A DNA stretch of 64,000 nt from Myxococcales bacterium. Its GTDB lineage: Bacteria; Myxococcota_A; Polyangia; Palsa-1104; JAEUJZ01. The stretch spans positions 79,595-143,594 of the forward strand of contig JAEUJZ010000014.1 of assembly GCA_016794505.1 (NCBI GenBank). Reading direction: 5' to 3'. The notes below the pieces were generated by a model. That model saw nothing but the letters and a program-made list of their open reading frames with translations, was not told the origin of the DNA and ran no database searches. Numbering within the stretch: position 1 is the first letter of the stretch; each line of letters starts with the position of its first letter. The position numbers were made by a program, and so were the translations under genes. Positions 36,664 to 48,500 of the stretch are shown one piece after another.

Positions 36664-39516
36664 ATGGCGCGCAGAAAACTGACTCTGTTCTCGTCGCGCT
36701 GGGGGCGATCCAGCATCCACGTGTCGCTGCCGCTGGTGGCGACGCTGGGCTCGCTGCCGATCGTGCTTGCGGCACAAGAGGCCTGGGCCATCGGCGAAGT
36801 CACGGGCCGCATGGGCGGTGTCGTGCAGATCCAGACCGGATCGAAAAGCAAAGATGGCCTAGCCGGAGTGCCGGTCACCATCAAGAGCAAAGCTCTGCTC
36901 GGTGGCAAGCGCACGGTCATGACGCAGGAAGACGGCAGCTATCGCTTCGACAGCTTGCCGCCTGGTGTCTATACACTCACCGTGCGCGTCGAGGGCTTCG
37001 TCCCCATCGAGCAGCGCAACATCATCGTTCTGGCCGGTCAGCTGGCCGCCGCCGACGTCGATCTGGAAGTCGGGCAAGAGACGACCAAGATCGTCGAAAA
37101 GCGCAACCCCGTGCTCAATCCCGAGAGCGCGGTGACGACCACGGTGCTCGATAACACCAAGGTGCAGCGCACGCCTGTGTTCCGCCAAGTGCAGGCGATG
37201 GCGCAGCTTGCGCCGGGGGTCGGGCCGGGCAACTCGCCGTCGGTGCGCGGTGGTCTTTCGCGCTATACGCGCTATCTGGTCGACGGCCTGGACACCAGCG
37301 ACATTGTGACCGGCGGCATCAGCTCGCCGATGAACTTCGACGCGGTCGAGCAGTTCAGCTTGTTTTCGGGCGCGATGGACGCCGAGTACAACAGCCTGGG
37401 CTTGGTGCAGAACATGGTCACGCGCTCGGGCGGCAACAAGTTCACGCTCGACGCCAGCTTCACGCTGCAGCCGACCGCGTTCAACAGCAACATCCGCTAT
37501 GGCGCGCAGCTTCCGCAGCAGAACGGAACGCTGCTTTACGATGATCGACCGCCGGCTGTGCGCGATTTTTATTCGGTGAACGCCAACATCGGCGGCCCCA
37601 TCGTCAAAGACCGGCTGTGGTTTTTCACATCGTTCCAGTTCAACTACAACCGCGCGATGGCGACGATTCCGCCATTCCCGTGGTACGGCACGACGGAAGA
37701 CACCGATCGCTATCGCTACACGTACACCTATCTGGGTCGCGCCAAGCTGACCTGGCAGGCCACGGCGGCGACGCGCATCTCGCTATCGTTCAATATCGAT
37801 CGCAACCAGATCCAAAACTCGCTGCTTTCGACCACGGTCACCGAAGATGCCGAGCGCATGATCGATCGCGGCGGCGAGTGGCTGGTGTTGCTGGTCGACA
37901 GCGCGCTGTCATCGAAGTGGCTGTTCCAGATGCAGGCGGGCTTCACGACCAAGCGCAGCCTGGAAGACACGCAGAAAAAGACCGAGGACGGCCTGCCCGA
38001 TCGCATCACCGCTTCGCGCACGCTGCGCACCGCCGATCAGTTCAACGGCGTCACCTATGGCAATAGCTCGGGCGGCTGGAACGACGAGACCAAGTACCGC
38101 ATCCAAGTCGACCCGACGATCATGTACAGCACCACCGGCAAGTCGGGCACGCACAACATCAAGGGTGGCGTGCAGTTTGCGTACATGCGGTACAGCCACA
38201 ACGTCGGCATCGCTGGAGGCTTGCGCTGGACCGACAACATCCCCGGCACGCCATGTAACCCCGCCGATCCCGCGACGCACGCAAGCTGCAACCAAGTCAC
38301 CGAGTACCCGCAGAGCCTGCCGCAGGGAGGCAAGGCCGGCGAAGGCTGGACGACGACGGCCGAGGCGTACAACCTCGGCTTCTTCCTGCAGGATCGCTGG
38401 ACAATCAAGCGCTTCCTCACCGTCGTTCCGGGCATGCGCTTTGACACGGGCTTGCTGTACGACTTCGAAGGCAAGCGGCTGGGAACGCTGTTTGGGTATG
38501 GCCCGCGCCTGTCGCTGGTCTATGACGTGTTCCACAATCGCAGCACGCTGCTTTCAGCGCACTATGGCCGTCACAACGACGTCGGCAACGCGTACATCGC
38601 CGATCAGGGCAACCCGTTTCAGGCCAGCACGCTCAAGCGCTGGGACACTGCCGGCAAGACCTTCAACATTCAGAACAGCTCGGGTGGAGCCGGCGGTCAG
38701 CTCTTCGCTGAGAGCGTAAAGCCACCGTCGCTCGACGAGGTCGGCGTTGGCATCCGCCGCGAGGTGATCGCCGAGACAGTCCTCGGCATCGACTACACCT
38801 ATCGCCTGTACGACAACCTGTGGGTCAACGAAGAGATCAACCAGATCTGGGATCCCGCAGGCAATCGCGTGATCGGCTATCGCGATGGCATGCGTCGTCG
38901 CATCTTTGAAGCGGGCACGCCCGACGATGCGCAGCGCACGTACCATGGCCTGGACTTCTGGCTGCAGGGCAACCCTGGCAACTTCGGCATCATCGCTTCG
39001 TACACGCTGGCGTTTTCCGAGGGCAACGTCAGCGATTACTTCAGCGCATACCGCCAAAATCCGCGCATGAACGCGTTTTATTACGGCGCGCTCAGCGACA
39101 ACTATCGCCACACGCTAAAGGGCGCGATCGACTATTCGTTTTCGTTCGGCCTCAACGTCAGCGCCCGCATCCAGTACCGCACAGGCGCTCCACAGTGGCG
39201 GGTGTTCCAAAGCCCGGAAGACAACGGCTTCAGCCTGTATCGCTCGCCGCGTGGTACCAACATCGGCGCACGTGCCAACGATCCGACGGTGTGGTCCGAG
39301 TTCAAGCTGCCCGATCAGTTCACGCTCGATCTGCAAGGCAGCTTCAGCCTGGAAAAGCTGACTGGCCAGCGCATCGATCTGATGGTGATGATCTACAACG
39401 TACTGGGTGGCGGCACGCCGACCAGCATCGACAGCCGCACCGGCAACACCTTCGGCGCAATCACCGGCCGCCTCGATAACCTGAACGCCCAGGTCATCCT
39501 GCGCTACCGCATCTGA
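36664..39516 (+). CDS. TonB-dependent outer-membrane receptor with N-terminal regulatory domain
   Basis: 950 residues from the ATG at 36664. A signal peptide ending near AAQEAWA is followed by a carboxypeptidase-regulatory-like domain (GVPVTIKSKALLGGKRTVMT, DGSYRFDSLPPGVYTLTVRV) over about 50-135. The plug domain (LAPGVGPGNSPSVRGGLSRY, DGLDTSDIVTGGISS) and a long beta-barrel with alternating aromatic strands follow, and the last residues, QVILRYRI, end in the expected aromatic/hydrophobic pattern. It takes up an unidentified substrate across the outer membrane using TonB energy. The upstream frame to 36547 lies in the lipoprotein gene and is rejected. No TonB/ExbBD genes are in the window. 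Confidence 0.88.
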   Translation: MARRKLTLFSSRWGRSSIHVSLPLVATLGSLPIVLAAQEAWAIGEVTGRMGGVVQIQTGSKSKDGLAGVPVTIKSKALLGGKRTVMTQEDGSYRFDSLPPGVYTLTVRVEGFVPIEQRNIIVLAGQLAAADVDLEVGQETTKIVEKRNPVLNPESAVTTTVLDNTKVQRTPVFRQVQAMAQLAPGVGPGNSPSVRGGLSRYTRYLVDGLDTSDIVTGGISSPMNFDAVEQFSLFSGAMDAEYNSLGLVQNMVTRSGGNKFTLDASFTLQPTAFNSNIRYGAQLPQQNGTLLYDDRPPAVRDFYSVNANIGGPIVKDRLWFFTSFQFNYNRAMATIPPFPWYGTTEDTDRYRYTYTYLGRAKLTWQATAATRISLSFNIDRNQIQNSLLSTTVTEDAERMIDRGGEWLVLLVDSALSSKWLFQMQAGFTTKRSLEDTQKKTEDGLPDRITASRTLRTADQFNGVTYGNSSGGWNDETKYRIQVDPTIMYSTTGKSGTHNIKGGVQFAYMRYSHNVGIAGGLRWTDNIPGTPCNPADPATHASCNQVTEYPQSLPQGGKAGEGWTTTAEAYNLGFFLQDRWTIKRFLTVVPGMRFDTGLLYDFEGKRLGTLFGYGPRLSLVYDVFHNRSTLLSAHYGRHNDVGNAYIADQGNPFQASTLKRWDTAGKTFNIQNSSGGAGGQLFAESVKPPSLDEVGVGIRREVIAETVLGIDYTYRLYDNLWVNEEINQIWDPAGNRVIGYRDGMRRRIFEAGTPDDAQRTYHGLDFWLQGNPGNFGIIASYTLAFSEGNVSDYFSAYRQNPRMNAFYYGALSDNYRHTLKGAIDYSFSFGLNVSARIQYRTGAPQWRVFQSPEDNGFSLYRSPRGTNIGARANDPTVWSEFKLPDQFTLDLQGSFSLEKLTGQRIDLMVMIYNVLGGGTPTSIDSRTGNTFGAITGRLDNLNAQVILRYRI

Positions 39517-39561
39517 CCGCAGGTACCGCAGCGGGCCGCGCCGTTTTCTGCCGACACACTC

Positions 39562-40422
39562 TTAGCTGCCGTGGCAGCGCTTGAACTTCTTGCCGCTGCC
39601 GCACGGGCAGGCGTCGTTGCGGCCCACGGTTGCGGGATTGTGTCGCGCCTGCATGCGCTGGCTGCGCTGAAGCTGAACAATCGGCGTTAGCTGTTCACGC
39701 AAAAAGGCATAGCGCTGCTGCGCTTCGCTGATGAAGTCCGGCCGCACCTGCAGCAAGTTGTTCACCAGCAGAAACAGGTGGTTGGGATCCATGCCCGGCG
39801 CGGTGCTCAGCACCGCGTGCTGTCCCGTCGCCAAGCTGTACTCAACCGTGCCCAACGAGCGCAGCGCTGTGCCATCTTTTGGCGCGGTCACCACCGTCCA
39901 CACCACGCGCTGACAGTCGCAGCGCGGCAGCACGCAGTAGGCATCGGCCAAGCCCAAGCGGACCTCGTCCCCCGCGCTGTCTGCTTCCCCGTGTTCGTCG
40001 GCAGTGCCCTTTTTGGTCAGCGTGTAGACCGGCGTGCCGAGATGACGAAACACCTGGTCCCATGCCACGACCTCGCCGGGCTGAAGGCGCGTCCAGTCCA
40101 TGTAACGGAAGTGCCAGTCACGGCCGTACTCGCGCACCTTTTGATAGTGCTCGCGAAGCGGCTTGATCGCGCCTTGCTCTAGCTGCGCACGCAGCGTCTG
40201 CCGCAGCACTTCCCGCGCCTGCGAGCTCTGCTCTTGCTCGTTCAGATAGTCGACGCGACACGTCCCCAGATCGATCGTCATCGGCACGCCAACGAACAGC
40301 ACATGCGCCGTAGCGCAGTCACAGCGCGCGTCCCCACAGTAGTACTCTTCAAGCGGCTGCTCAGCGACGAGGAGAGGAGGATCTAAAGGCGGCGGCAGGT
40401 GGGCATATGGGATGAGGGCCAT
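39562..40422 (-). CDS. SEC-C motif protein
   Basis: 286 residues ending in GRNDACPCGSGKKFKRCHG, the zinc-binding SEC-C motif found at the SecA C terminus and in many small proteins. The N-terminal part carries three more cysteines in CGDARCDCATAH, and CVLPRCDC lies in the middle, which may form a second metal site. The rest is alpha/beta with an Arg/Gln-rich helix before the motif. No signal peptide. Proteins with this tail are common in Myxococcota and usually unassigned; the motif can recruit ribosome or Sec-like partners. Convergent with the receptor gene. Confidence 0.75.
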   Translation of the reverse strand: MALIPYAHLPPPLDPPLLVAEQPLEEYYCGDARCDCATAHVLFVGVPMTIDLGTCRVDYLNEQEQSSQAREVLRQTLRAQLEQGAIKPLREHYQKVREYGRDWHFRYMDWTRLQPGEVVAWDQVFRHLGTPVYTLTKKGTADEHGEADSAGDEVRLGLADAYCVLPRCDCQRVVWTVVTAPKDGTALRSLGTVEYSLATGQHAVLSTAPGMDPNHLFLLVNNLLQVRPDFISEAQQRYAFLREQLTPIVQLQRSQRMQARHNPATVGRNDACPCGSGKKFKRCHGS

Positions 40423-40532
40423 GAGGGCTGCGTTGTATCACACTTCGCGGCGCTGGCGGGTCGGCGCGCAGCCCTCATCCGGCAGGTTTTCCGGCACGCA
40501 GGCTGGCCCTATTCTGCGCACTCACGTGTTGG

Positions 40533-41093
40533 CTAGTTCAAGTAAACGCGTCCGCCCGCTGAGCCGCCGGGATAGTGACAGGCGGCGCAGTCCGTGCTGC
40601 CCATTGCGCCCTGCATCTCGCGCGTCTTTCCGTCCTTGCTGACGCGCACGATTATGCCGGTGTAGCGCAGCGGCTCCGACGTATAGAAGTTGCCGCGGCT
40701 GTTGGTGTACAGCGTGACCAAGACCTTGCGGGTCTCGTCCGCGATCTCGACCTTGGCCCCAGCGACCACGCCGCTGTTGCAGGGCGAGTCCGGGCGGTCA
40801 TACACGGTGCCGGCTGCGGTCCAGACGCGGCGGCCGGCTTGGTGACCTTTCTCGTGACAGGCGGCGCAGCGACGACCGGGAAGCATGATCGGCTGCGGTT
40901 CCAAATCTCCGGCCTGCGGTGGCTCACAGCCCGCGGCCGACGAGGGTTCTTGGTTGATATCGACAGGACCACAGCCCGGTCCCGCCACGAAAAGCGGCAG
41001 CAATACAAGCAGGCCCAGCAGGAAGCGACGGCACGGCGCAGCGACCAGCGAGCGCGCACGCACGGAATCAGAGATGCGATGCAGAGCAATCAT
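40533..41093 (-). CDS. diheme cytochrome c lipoprotein with beta domain
   Basis: 186 residues. A basic N terminus and hydrophobic stretch end in a lipobox-like PGC. Two c-type haem motifs are present: CAACH near residue 76 (GRRCAACHEKGHQ) and CAACH near 170 (STDCAACHYPGG). Between them is a carboxypeptidase-regulatory-like beta stretch (GAKVEIADETRKVLVTLYTN, RGNFYTSEPLRYTG), so the two haems flank a small beta sandwich. It is probably anchored to the outer or inner membrane in the periplasm and handles electrons. No partner oxidase or reductase is adjacent. Start context is not strong. Confidence 0.8.
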   Translation of the reverse strand: MIALHRISDSVRARSLVAAPCRRFLLGLLVLLPLFVAGPGCGPVDINQEPSSAAGCEPPQAGDLEPQPIMLPGRRCAACHEKGHQAGRRVWTAAGTVYDRPDSPCNSGVVAGAKVEIADETRKVLVTLYTNSRGNFYTSEPLRYTGIIVRVSKDGKTREMQGAMGSTDCAACHYPGGSAGGRVYLN

Positions 41094-41127
41094 CAGCAGG
41101 TCCTCTCTGGCGTCTCAGACGTGGCGT

Positions 41128-41718
41128 CTAGGACTTAAAGATCAGTCTGACTTCCAGCTTCAGCGCGTCGTCGACTTTGACCAGCATCAGGCTTGGGCGC
41201 TCGATCTTGAACGCCTCCAAGCTGATCTGAAACTCGCCGGTCACCTTGGCTTGGGTTGCGCTCTCGAAGACGATTCGCACGGGCACATCGATCGGCTTCT
41301 TTTCGCCGTGGAAGCTCAGCTCGCCTTTGAAGGTTTTTTCGACGGTCGCAGGGAAGGTCGTCGGAATCATCACGCCTTCGCCCAGCGCCTTGATCGACAC
41401 CGTCTTGTGCGTGGCGGCGCCAACGGTTTCCTTCATGTGCGCGTCGCGGTTGCTGTTTCCCGAGTCAAACGACTCGACCGGAGCCTGCACCATCACCTGC
41501 ACTTTTCCGTCGGGCAGGATGCGCGCTTTGCCTTCGACTTGCTTCGATACGCCGCTCACTTTGTGAAACTTGTGGACCAGCGTATAGGTCACCGAGCTTT
41601 GGCCTGTGTCGACGGACAGCGTGGCGCCACCCGCGGCCGGTGCCTGAGCCGAAGCCAGTGGCGTCAGAGCCAAGAGTGAGGCCAAAAGCGAACAAGCAAT
41701 GCGAGCCATAAAGCGCAT
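41128..41718 (-). CDS. YceI-family periplasmic protein
   Basis: 196 residues from the ATG at 41718 (AAGGAGA upstream). A signal peptide (SLLASLLALTPLASA) precedes a YceI beta-barrel: GGATLSVDTGQSSVTYTLVH at the start, VQAPVESFDSGNSNRDAHMK with the conserved Ser/Arg/Asp region, and LEVRLIFKS at the end. Family members bind polyisoprenoid or amphiphilic ligands in the periplasm; the name of the ligand is not given by the sequence. Upstream frame to 42039 overlaps ssb and is rejected. Divergent from ssb. Confidence 0.85.
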   Translation of the reverse strand: MRFMARIACSLLASLLALTPLASAQAPAAGGATLSVDTGQSSVTYTLVHKFHKVSGVSKQVEGKARILPDGKVQVMVQAPVESFDSGNSNRDAHMKETVGAATHKTVSIKALGEGVMIPTTFPATVEKTFKGELSFHGEKKPIDVPVRIVFESATQAKVTGEFQISLEAFKIERPSLMLVKVDDALKLEVRLIFKS

Positions 41719-41938
41719 GCGTCTCTCCTTATTTCGATGCCGCTTGATTCCTGCAGATGTCCCAGACGTTGAAGATCCCAGAACCTTCATCACCGCGATG
41801 CTCCACGGTGCCACGTCGAACGGCCGTCTAGGTCGCAAGGTATCACAGGCCTCGCGCGATCTGGTCGCTTGACGCGCGCAGACAACCCGGACACGATGGC
41901 CGCCCTCTTCATTCGGTTTCGAGCGAGGCGAAAAGCAC

Positions 41939-42526
41939 ATGGCCGGTAGCGTCAACAAAGTCATCCTGGTAGGCAACCTGGGAGCAAACCCAGAGCTCAA
42001 GTACCTTCCCTCGGGACAGCCTGTCTGCGAGTTCCGCATCGCGACCTCTGAGAGCTACCGCGATCGCAATGAACAGCTGCAAGAGCGCACGGAATGGCAC
42101 CGCATCGTCGTGTGGGGCAAAGCCGGTGAAAACTGCGGCAAGTTCTTGACCAAAGGTCAGAAGGTCTATATCGACGGCCGCTTGCAGACGCGTAGCTGGG
42201 ACGACAAAGAGGGCAAGAAGCAGTACATCACCGAGATCGTTGCCAATCAGGTCGTCTTTCTGTCGGGTCCCCGCGGTGGCGCAGAGGACGGCGCACGTGC
42301 CGGTGGCGCCGAAGCGGGCTATGGCGGTCCACCAAGCGGTGGCGGCTATGGTGGCGGCGGTGGAGGTGGCTACGGCGGAGGCGAGCGCAGCGGCGGACGT
42401 GGCTATGGACGAGGAAGCGGAGGCGGAGGCGGAGGCAGCGAGCCAGGCTATGCGCCGCCGGCTGCTCCGGCCGCCGCCGATATGGGCGACTTTGGCGGGG
42501 CTGCTGACGACGACATCCCGTTCTAG
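41939..42526 (+). CDS. ssb: single-stranded DNA-binding protein
   Basis: 195 residues. The OB fold ([58 protein letters not shown]) is followed by a flexible Gly-rich linker and the acidic tail DDDIPF, which recruits repair and replication partners. It coats ssDNA during replication, recombination and repair, as a tetramer. The Gly-rich linker contains Arg and Tyr repeats and is longer than in many proteobacteria. It converges with the giant TPR gene 27 bp downstream and is divergent from YceI. Confidence 0.96.
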   Translation: MAGSVNKVILVGNLGANPELKYLPSGQPVCEFRIATSESYRDRNEQLQERTEWHRIVVWGKAGENCGKFLTKGQKVYIDGRLQTRSWDDKEGKKQYITEIVANQVVFLSGPRGGAEDGARAGGAEAGYGGPPSGGGYGGGGGGGYGGGERSGGRGYGRGSGGGGGGSEPGYAPPAAPAAADMGDFGGAADDDIPF

Positions 42527-42553
42527 CCCGCGTAGGCTTGGCTGTCTTCGGCC

Positions 42554-45500
42554 TTAGGTCGGGCTTGTGGGGGGATGCAGCCGATCGAACAGCGCAGACA
42601 CCTGCGGGTCGATGAAGAAGCTGCACAGATCGCGGATGTCGGCTTCACACTCGCGGCCGGCATCGCTGCCGCGTGGGGCATTGTCGAAGCGCAGGTGAAT
42701 GCCCTGGGCTTCTTCCTTGCTGCTGCTGCCCAGAGCAATCGGCAGATCGAGTGTCCGCAGCACGCTGGCCGCGGCCAAAAGATCGCCTGAGATCAAGACG
42801 GCCGTCCGTTGCAGTGTGCGTCGTACTGCGCGACGCCAGGCCACGCTTGAAAACGACAGCTCGCCGAGATCGCGAAAGACCTCGCCCAAGCGCTTGACCG
42901 TGCGATAGGGCAGCTCGCGCTTCCACGCTGCAACGTCTTCGCCCGCCGTGCGCGCATGCCGCGGATGGAAGCCCCGTATCGCAAGCCCCAGAAGCTGCGT
43001 TAGCTCGCGCGGCGGCAAGCACATGGCCAGGATGTACTCGGGCCGCAGGCTCTCGACGGAGCGCGACAGGATGAACTGCACATCGCCCAGGCTGTGCTTG
43101 GCCAAGCCCGGCGAGACAATCAAGCCCGCCGGCATGCGTCCTGACACGCGCGGCAGCACAAACTGCTGCCAGCCCACGCGGTACATCGAGCTGCGCTGAT
43201 TGCCCAACACGCGGCTGGCCACAGCAAAGCTACGCGCGACATCGTCGGGCGATGTTTCCGACGGAACAACGCGATCATTTCCCGCCACGCCAAACGAGTC
43301 AAGCTGCGGCGCTTTCAGACCCACGATGCCATCCCACAGCGCCGCAAACACGTCTGCCATCTGACGCGCTTCGGGCACAGCCCAGCGGGCATGCTCGGCA
43401 TCGTCTAGCTTCAGACCGGCGGGAATCGCTGGCAGTGTCAGCCCCGCTGCACTGGTCAGCGTCGCGCCGCTCGGCTGCTCTAGCAAGCGAAGGACTTGGG
43501 CAATACGCGCGGCCATGCTGCTCTGTCCGGCCTGCTCTTCAAGAGCCTGCAGACGTGACAAGAGCTCGCGTTCCAAGCCCTGCGCATCCAGCAGCGCCCG
43601 CAGGTGCTCGCGAGCGCGCTCAGGGCTTGACCCCTCGACGACATCCAGCGCAGCGCGACGCAGCTCAATGCGAATCGCCGAGCTTAGGCGCGCGGCGACA
43701 GCCAGCGCCTGATCGTACGACTGGGCTGCAGCTTCGAGCTCTCCCAAGCGAACCTGCACACCGGCCAAATGACGCCATAGCTGTACGCGCTGCTCGGCAC
43801 GCTCGCGCGGTTCTTCGGACGCTGCTGGCGTGCTGCTTGGTACCTGGAACATCGTGCTCGCGCTCTGCACAAGCATCGCGCCCAGCATCGACGCCGCTTC
43901 GCTGTCATCAAAAAGCGGCGCCAGCTTGCCCAGCAGATCGAGATCGCCGGGGGCATAACGCAGCGCCTTCAGCAGCAGGGCTTTGCCTATCTCGGACTGC
44001 CCCTCGCGCAGCGCGCAGTCGGCAGCCTGGCGCAGGAATGTGCTCTTTTCATCGGGCAGCGTGCTGACTTCTGCCAACGCCTCGGCATAGGTCCGCGCTT
44101 CACCCATCAAGCTCAGCGAAAGCGCGCTGGCCAGCAGCTTGTTCAAGAGCTCGCTGCGTGCTTCCGCTTGCTCTGGCGCAAGCGGGATCAGCTGACTGGC
44201 GCTGTGAATTCCGCTCGCTTCTTCGGTTCCCTCGGGTCGCGGCCGCTTGATGCCGGGCGCGATCGCGTACGCACGCATCAGCAGAGCATGCGCAGCGGCC
44301 GCGTCACTGCTGATATCTCGCGCCAGATCCGCCGCACGCAGATACGCGCGCACTGCGCCAACGCCATCTCCCACCGCAACGGCGCGCTCGGCGCGACCGA
44401 TGAGCAAGGCCTGAGCCTCGCCGCTGTCGACTGCGTCCCCCTGCTCTAGCAGCAGATCCAGGTAGTGTTCGGCGGATGCTGCGTGATCCGGCTGCACACG
44501 CAGCGCGGCCTGCCACAGCTGGCGCGCTTGTTCGTTGCACTGCAGAGCACGCTCGGCGACTGCAGCGTGATCCAAGCCATCCGATAGCTGCTGCCGTGTC
44601 AGCGAGGAAGGCAACAAGCTGGCATCACCGGCATAGGCCAAAAGCCCCCCAAGATACTGCGCAGCGACGGGATACTCACGCAGAGCAAACGCCGCTTCGC
44701 CAAGCTGAACTTGCTGCGGCAGATCTCCGGGAAGCAGCTCTTCGGCGGCATGCAGCGCGTCGTAGCCTTCACGCAGACGCCCCAGCGCCTGCAGCGCCGA
44801 GCCCTGCTTGCGCAAGAGCTCTGCGTGCAGTCGCGCATCCAAGGCTTCGTCGGCCTGTTCGCTCGCCGCTTTGAGCGCTTCGCGGACCAGCTCCTCAATG
44901 CGTGCATGCGCCTGCGTCGACTGCAGGATGTCGGTGAGCGCGCGAGTTGCTTGCAGACGCCCCGCGGACAGGCCCAGAGAGGCTTCAAGGTGCTGCTGCG
45001 CTGTCTTGGTGTCACCGCGCTCTTGTGCTTGCAGCCCCAGAAACTCGTGCAGCTCAGCGGCTTGTGTCACACCGACAGTGCCCGCAGCCAGAGCCTGCTT
45101 CGCTGCCTCGCTGGCTGCGTGCATCTCGCCCGCATCACGTTCCAACTCGAACAAGTTCCAGTGTGCCGCGGCCACGGCCGCCGCCGATCGACTGGCTTGC
45201 GCCCGTTGCAGGGCACCGGCAACCAGCTGACGAGCACGCGTGCTATCGCGCAGGGCATTCAGCAGCACGCTCGCGGCCTGCAGCTCGGCGCGCACCGCAT
45301 CCTCGATGCGTGGCTCTGCCTGAGCGACGCGCAGCAGCGCAGCCACGTGCTCTTCCGCTTGGCCGGTCTTTTCCTTGAGCGCGGTATAGGCGCGCAGCGC
45401 CACGACCGAATCAGGCGCAAGCTTCAGTGCTTGGTTCAGCGCTGCTTCTGCATCGCGCAGATCAGGCAAAGCCAGCGCCTGCTCGCTGACATGCAGCCAG

Positions 45501-48500
45501 CGCTCGGCTTGCGTCGATACATCGGCACCGCGAGCCGCCGCACCTTGGGCGCGCAGCCGCGCAATATCGCGCACCGCACTCAGCTGCTGCAAAGACCGCA
45601 GCTGCTCTTCAAGTTTGGCCAGCAGCGCATCATCCTGCGGACGCAGCATAGCCAGCTCGCGAATGGTCTGGACGATCGCTGATTTGTCCGCCTCGCCATC
45701 GCCGCTTGACTTGTCGGCACCGCCTCGCAGCTCAGCGAGAAGATCCAAGCGCTGCTGCAGCAAGCCGGCCCGCTCTTCCACTTCGCTTTGCGGCGTGTGC
45801 GAAAGGCGATCGACATACAGCGCGTCCAACGCCCGCAGATCGCGCAGCGCTTTGTCGCTGCGCAGCAAGCGTTCCGCGCCAGCCCATGCGGCGTCGCGAT
45901 CGGTGATGACCTGAGGATCCAGTCTGCTTGATTTTCCGACGGCAGCGCTCTGCACAGCATACGAATGCCCCAGGGCTGCACGATACAGATCCAAGGCCTC
46001 GGACGCTTGGTTCAGTTTGCGCTCGCAGAGCTCGGCAGCGCCAAGCAGGCTGCGCGCTGCCCGCTCGCCACTCTGTGCGCGCTGAGCCGCCGCTTGGTAG
46101 GCCTCGACTGCACGCGGCCACATGCGCTGCGCTTCAAAGATGCGAGCCTGCAGCGCATAGGGCGCGTCATCGTGCGCATTCAGCGACAGCGCCTGGCTCA
46201 AGCTGTTCAAGGCCAGCTGATACTTGTTCGTCTCGCGATACAGCTCTGCCAAGTCCAGCAGGATGCCGTACTGAGCGGAAGCTGGCGCGGTCGTGCGACG
46301 CTTTTCAAGCTGAGCGGCCAGATCATTGAAGCGACGCTGCTGACGATACAGGCGCTCAAGCTGCTGCGTCGCCAGCTCGGCCATCTGCGGGTTCTTGGTG
46401 ATATCCAGATAGCGACGCTCGGCCTGCGACAAGCGACTGCGCCGTTCATCGACCAGCGCGGCATCCAACTGAACCAGCGCGGCCAGTGTTGAAGCCCCCG
46501 CCTCGTTCAATTGGTTGGTCAAGCTATCGAGAAGCGCCGTCAGCTTGCCGTTGCCTTCGCTGTCGTTGGGCGCGGACAGCGCAATGCGATCCAGCACCGC
46601 GCGAATGGTGCGCTGCTCGGTTTGTTGATCTGCATCGGGATTCAGCAGGACCAGCTCAGACAGCGGCGGACCCGACTTGGCCCCTGCGCCCTGCGGCAAG
46701 CCGCTTGGGAAAAAGCACAGGCGATATGCCTGGCCCGCAGCGTCGAGTGCCCGCACATAGTCCCCTGCGCAGTGCTGCCACAGCGAGGCCAGGTACACCA
46801 GCCGCTTCTGCAGTACGCGTGGGTTGCTGCCAGCCATGCTGCGCTCGGCGCGAGCGATTTCATCCCAGGCCAGAAGCCCCAGCTTCTGGCCCAAGCGAAC
46901 CAGTCGGCCGCGCATCTCGGCCTGCGCATCGCTGCCTTCTTCACACAAGGACAGCGCCTTCAAACAGGCCTTCAGTGCGCGCTGCAGATCGCCACCCTGC
47001 TCGTCGAGCCAGGCCGCGTGGTCGCAGGCGATCTGCTGCTTGCGCAGATCACTGCCCGCTCGTTCCATGCGGCGATTGTCGATGGCAATCGCTTCTTTGA
47101 TCTGGTTCGAAAGCGCGGCCAGGCGATGGATCTCGCGCATGGTCTCAGCGAACACGGCATCCGCTGCCGCGTCTCGGCTGTGATCGCGCTCGCCCGCTAC
47201 AGTGAACGCGTGCATGCGATCCGAAAGCGCGCCGCTTACATCCTTGTTGACCTCTTCGCGCAGCCGCGCTGACGCTCCAAGCAGTTGATGCAGGCGCACC
47301 GCGATCTCTTCGCTGCCGGCCTGCTCCAGCCGGCATAGCTCATCGACCAGCTCGCGATACAGCAGCTGCAGCTCGCGAACGATGGTGACGCCTTCCATCA
47401 CTTCGGAGTCATCGGGCTTGGCAGCAACGCCATATGCACCCACCAGCCGACGCAGCTCAGCCAGAATCGTGGCGTGCGCAGTCCCCGGTGTGCTGGCCGC
47501 AAGCGCGACCTGGGGCGTATGCGGCAGGGTGCGCTGCAGCAAGCGGAACGCAGCCAGCGGTTGCTGCAGTTGTTTCTCAAAAATCGCGGTCGCGGCCAAG
47601 GCCGACTCGACCGGCGGTTCCTCGCCTGCTGCGATGGCTTGCTCAACGCGGCCAGCATGCAGATCACACAGCTCACGCCACAGCCCAAACTTGCCGGCCA
47701 GGTCGCTCAGCTGATCCAGCGAGACGACATGCGGTGCCAGCTCAAAAGCTTGCCGCCGCAGCGCGAAGCCATCGGCGGGCTGGCTCAGCTTCTCTTCGTA
47801 GATCTGCGCCAGCTCGATCAAGATCATCGCGGCCGGCACGACTTCGCCCTGATCGATGGCCATGCTCAAGCGGCGCTGACCGATCAAGACGACCTCGCTC
47901 CAGCGATCGGCAGCGATGAACATCTGACCCATCGCTTCCAGCGCTTGCAGAACGATCAGGCGAACGTTGGCCGCCTCGGGGGCATCGTTTGGTAGCTCGG
48001 GTGCGATCTGCAGCACACGCTCGTATGCCAGAAGCGCGCGGTCGTTGTCCTTGGCTCGCGACTGCCACATCGTCGCGATCTCGAACGCGCGCTCCATGCG
48101 CGCGACCGGGTCTTCGGTTAGCAATAGCTCGCGCTCGGCGTAGCGCGCAGCCTTGCTGTACTCACCGAGCTCTTCGTTCAGGACACGCAGGCGACGATGC
48201 ACGCGAAGATCGACGATGGGAGTCTCCGCTTGTACGCGCTCGATCAGCGCTGCGGCTCCACGCAAGTCTTTGAGATGCTCGCTATAGACCTCGGACAGCT
48301 CAATGGCGACGCTCAGACGATCGCGCAAGGGCAGCGGTGGATCGTTGGTGGCAAGCTGACGCTCTAACACAGCCTTGAGCTCAGCCCACTCGCCGCGTCG
48401 ACGAAAGAGCCGCTGCAGGCTGGCCAGCGCTTCGGCATCGTCGGGAACGCGCGACAAGAGCTCGCGGAATGCGCGCACGCTCTTATCGAGCAGCGCTGCA

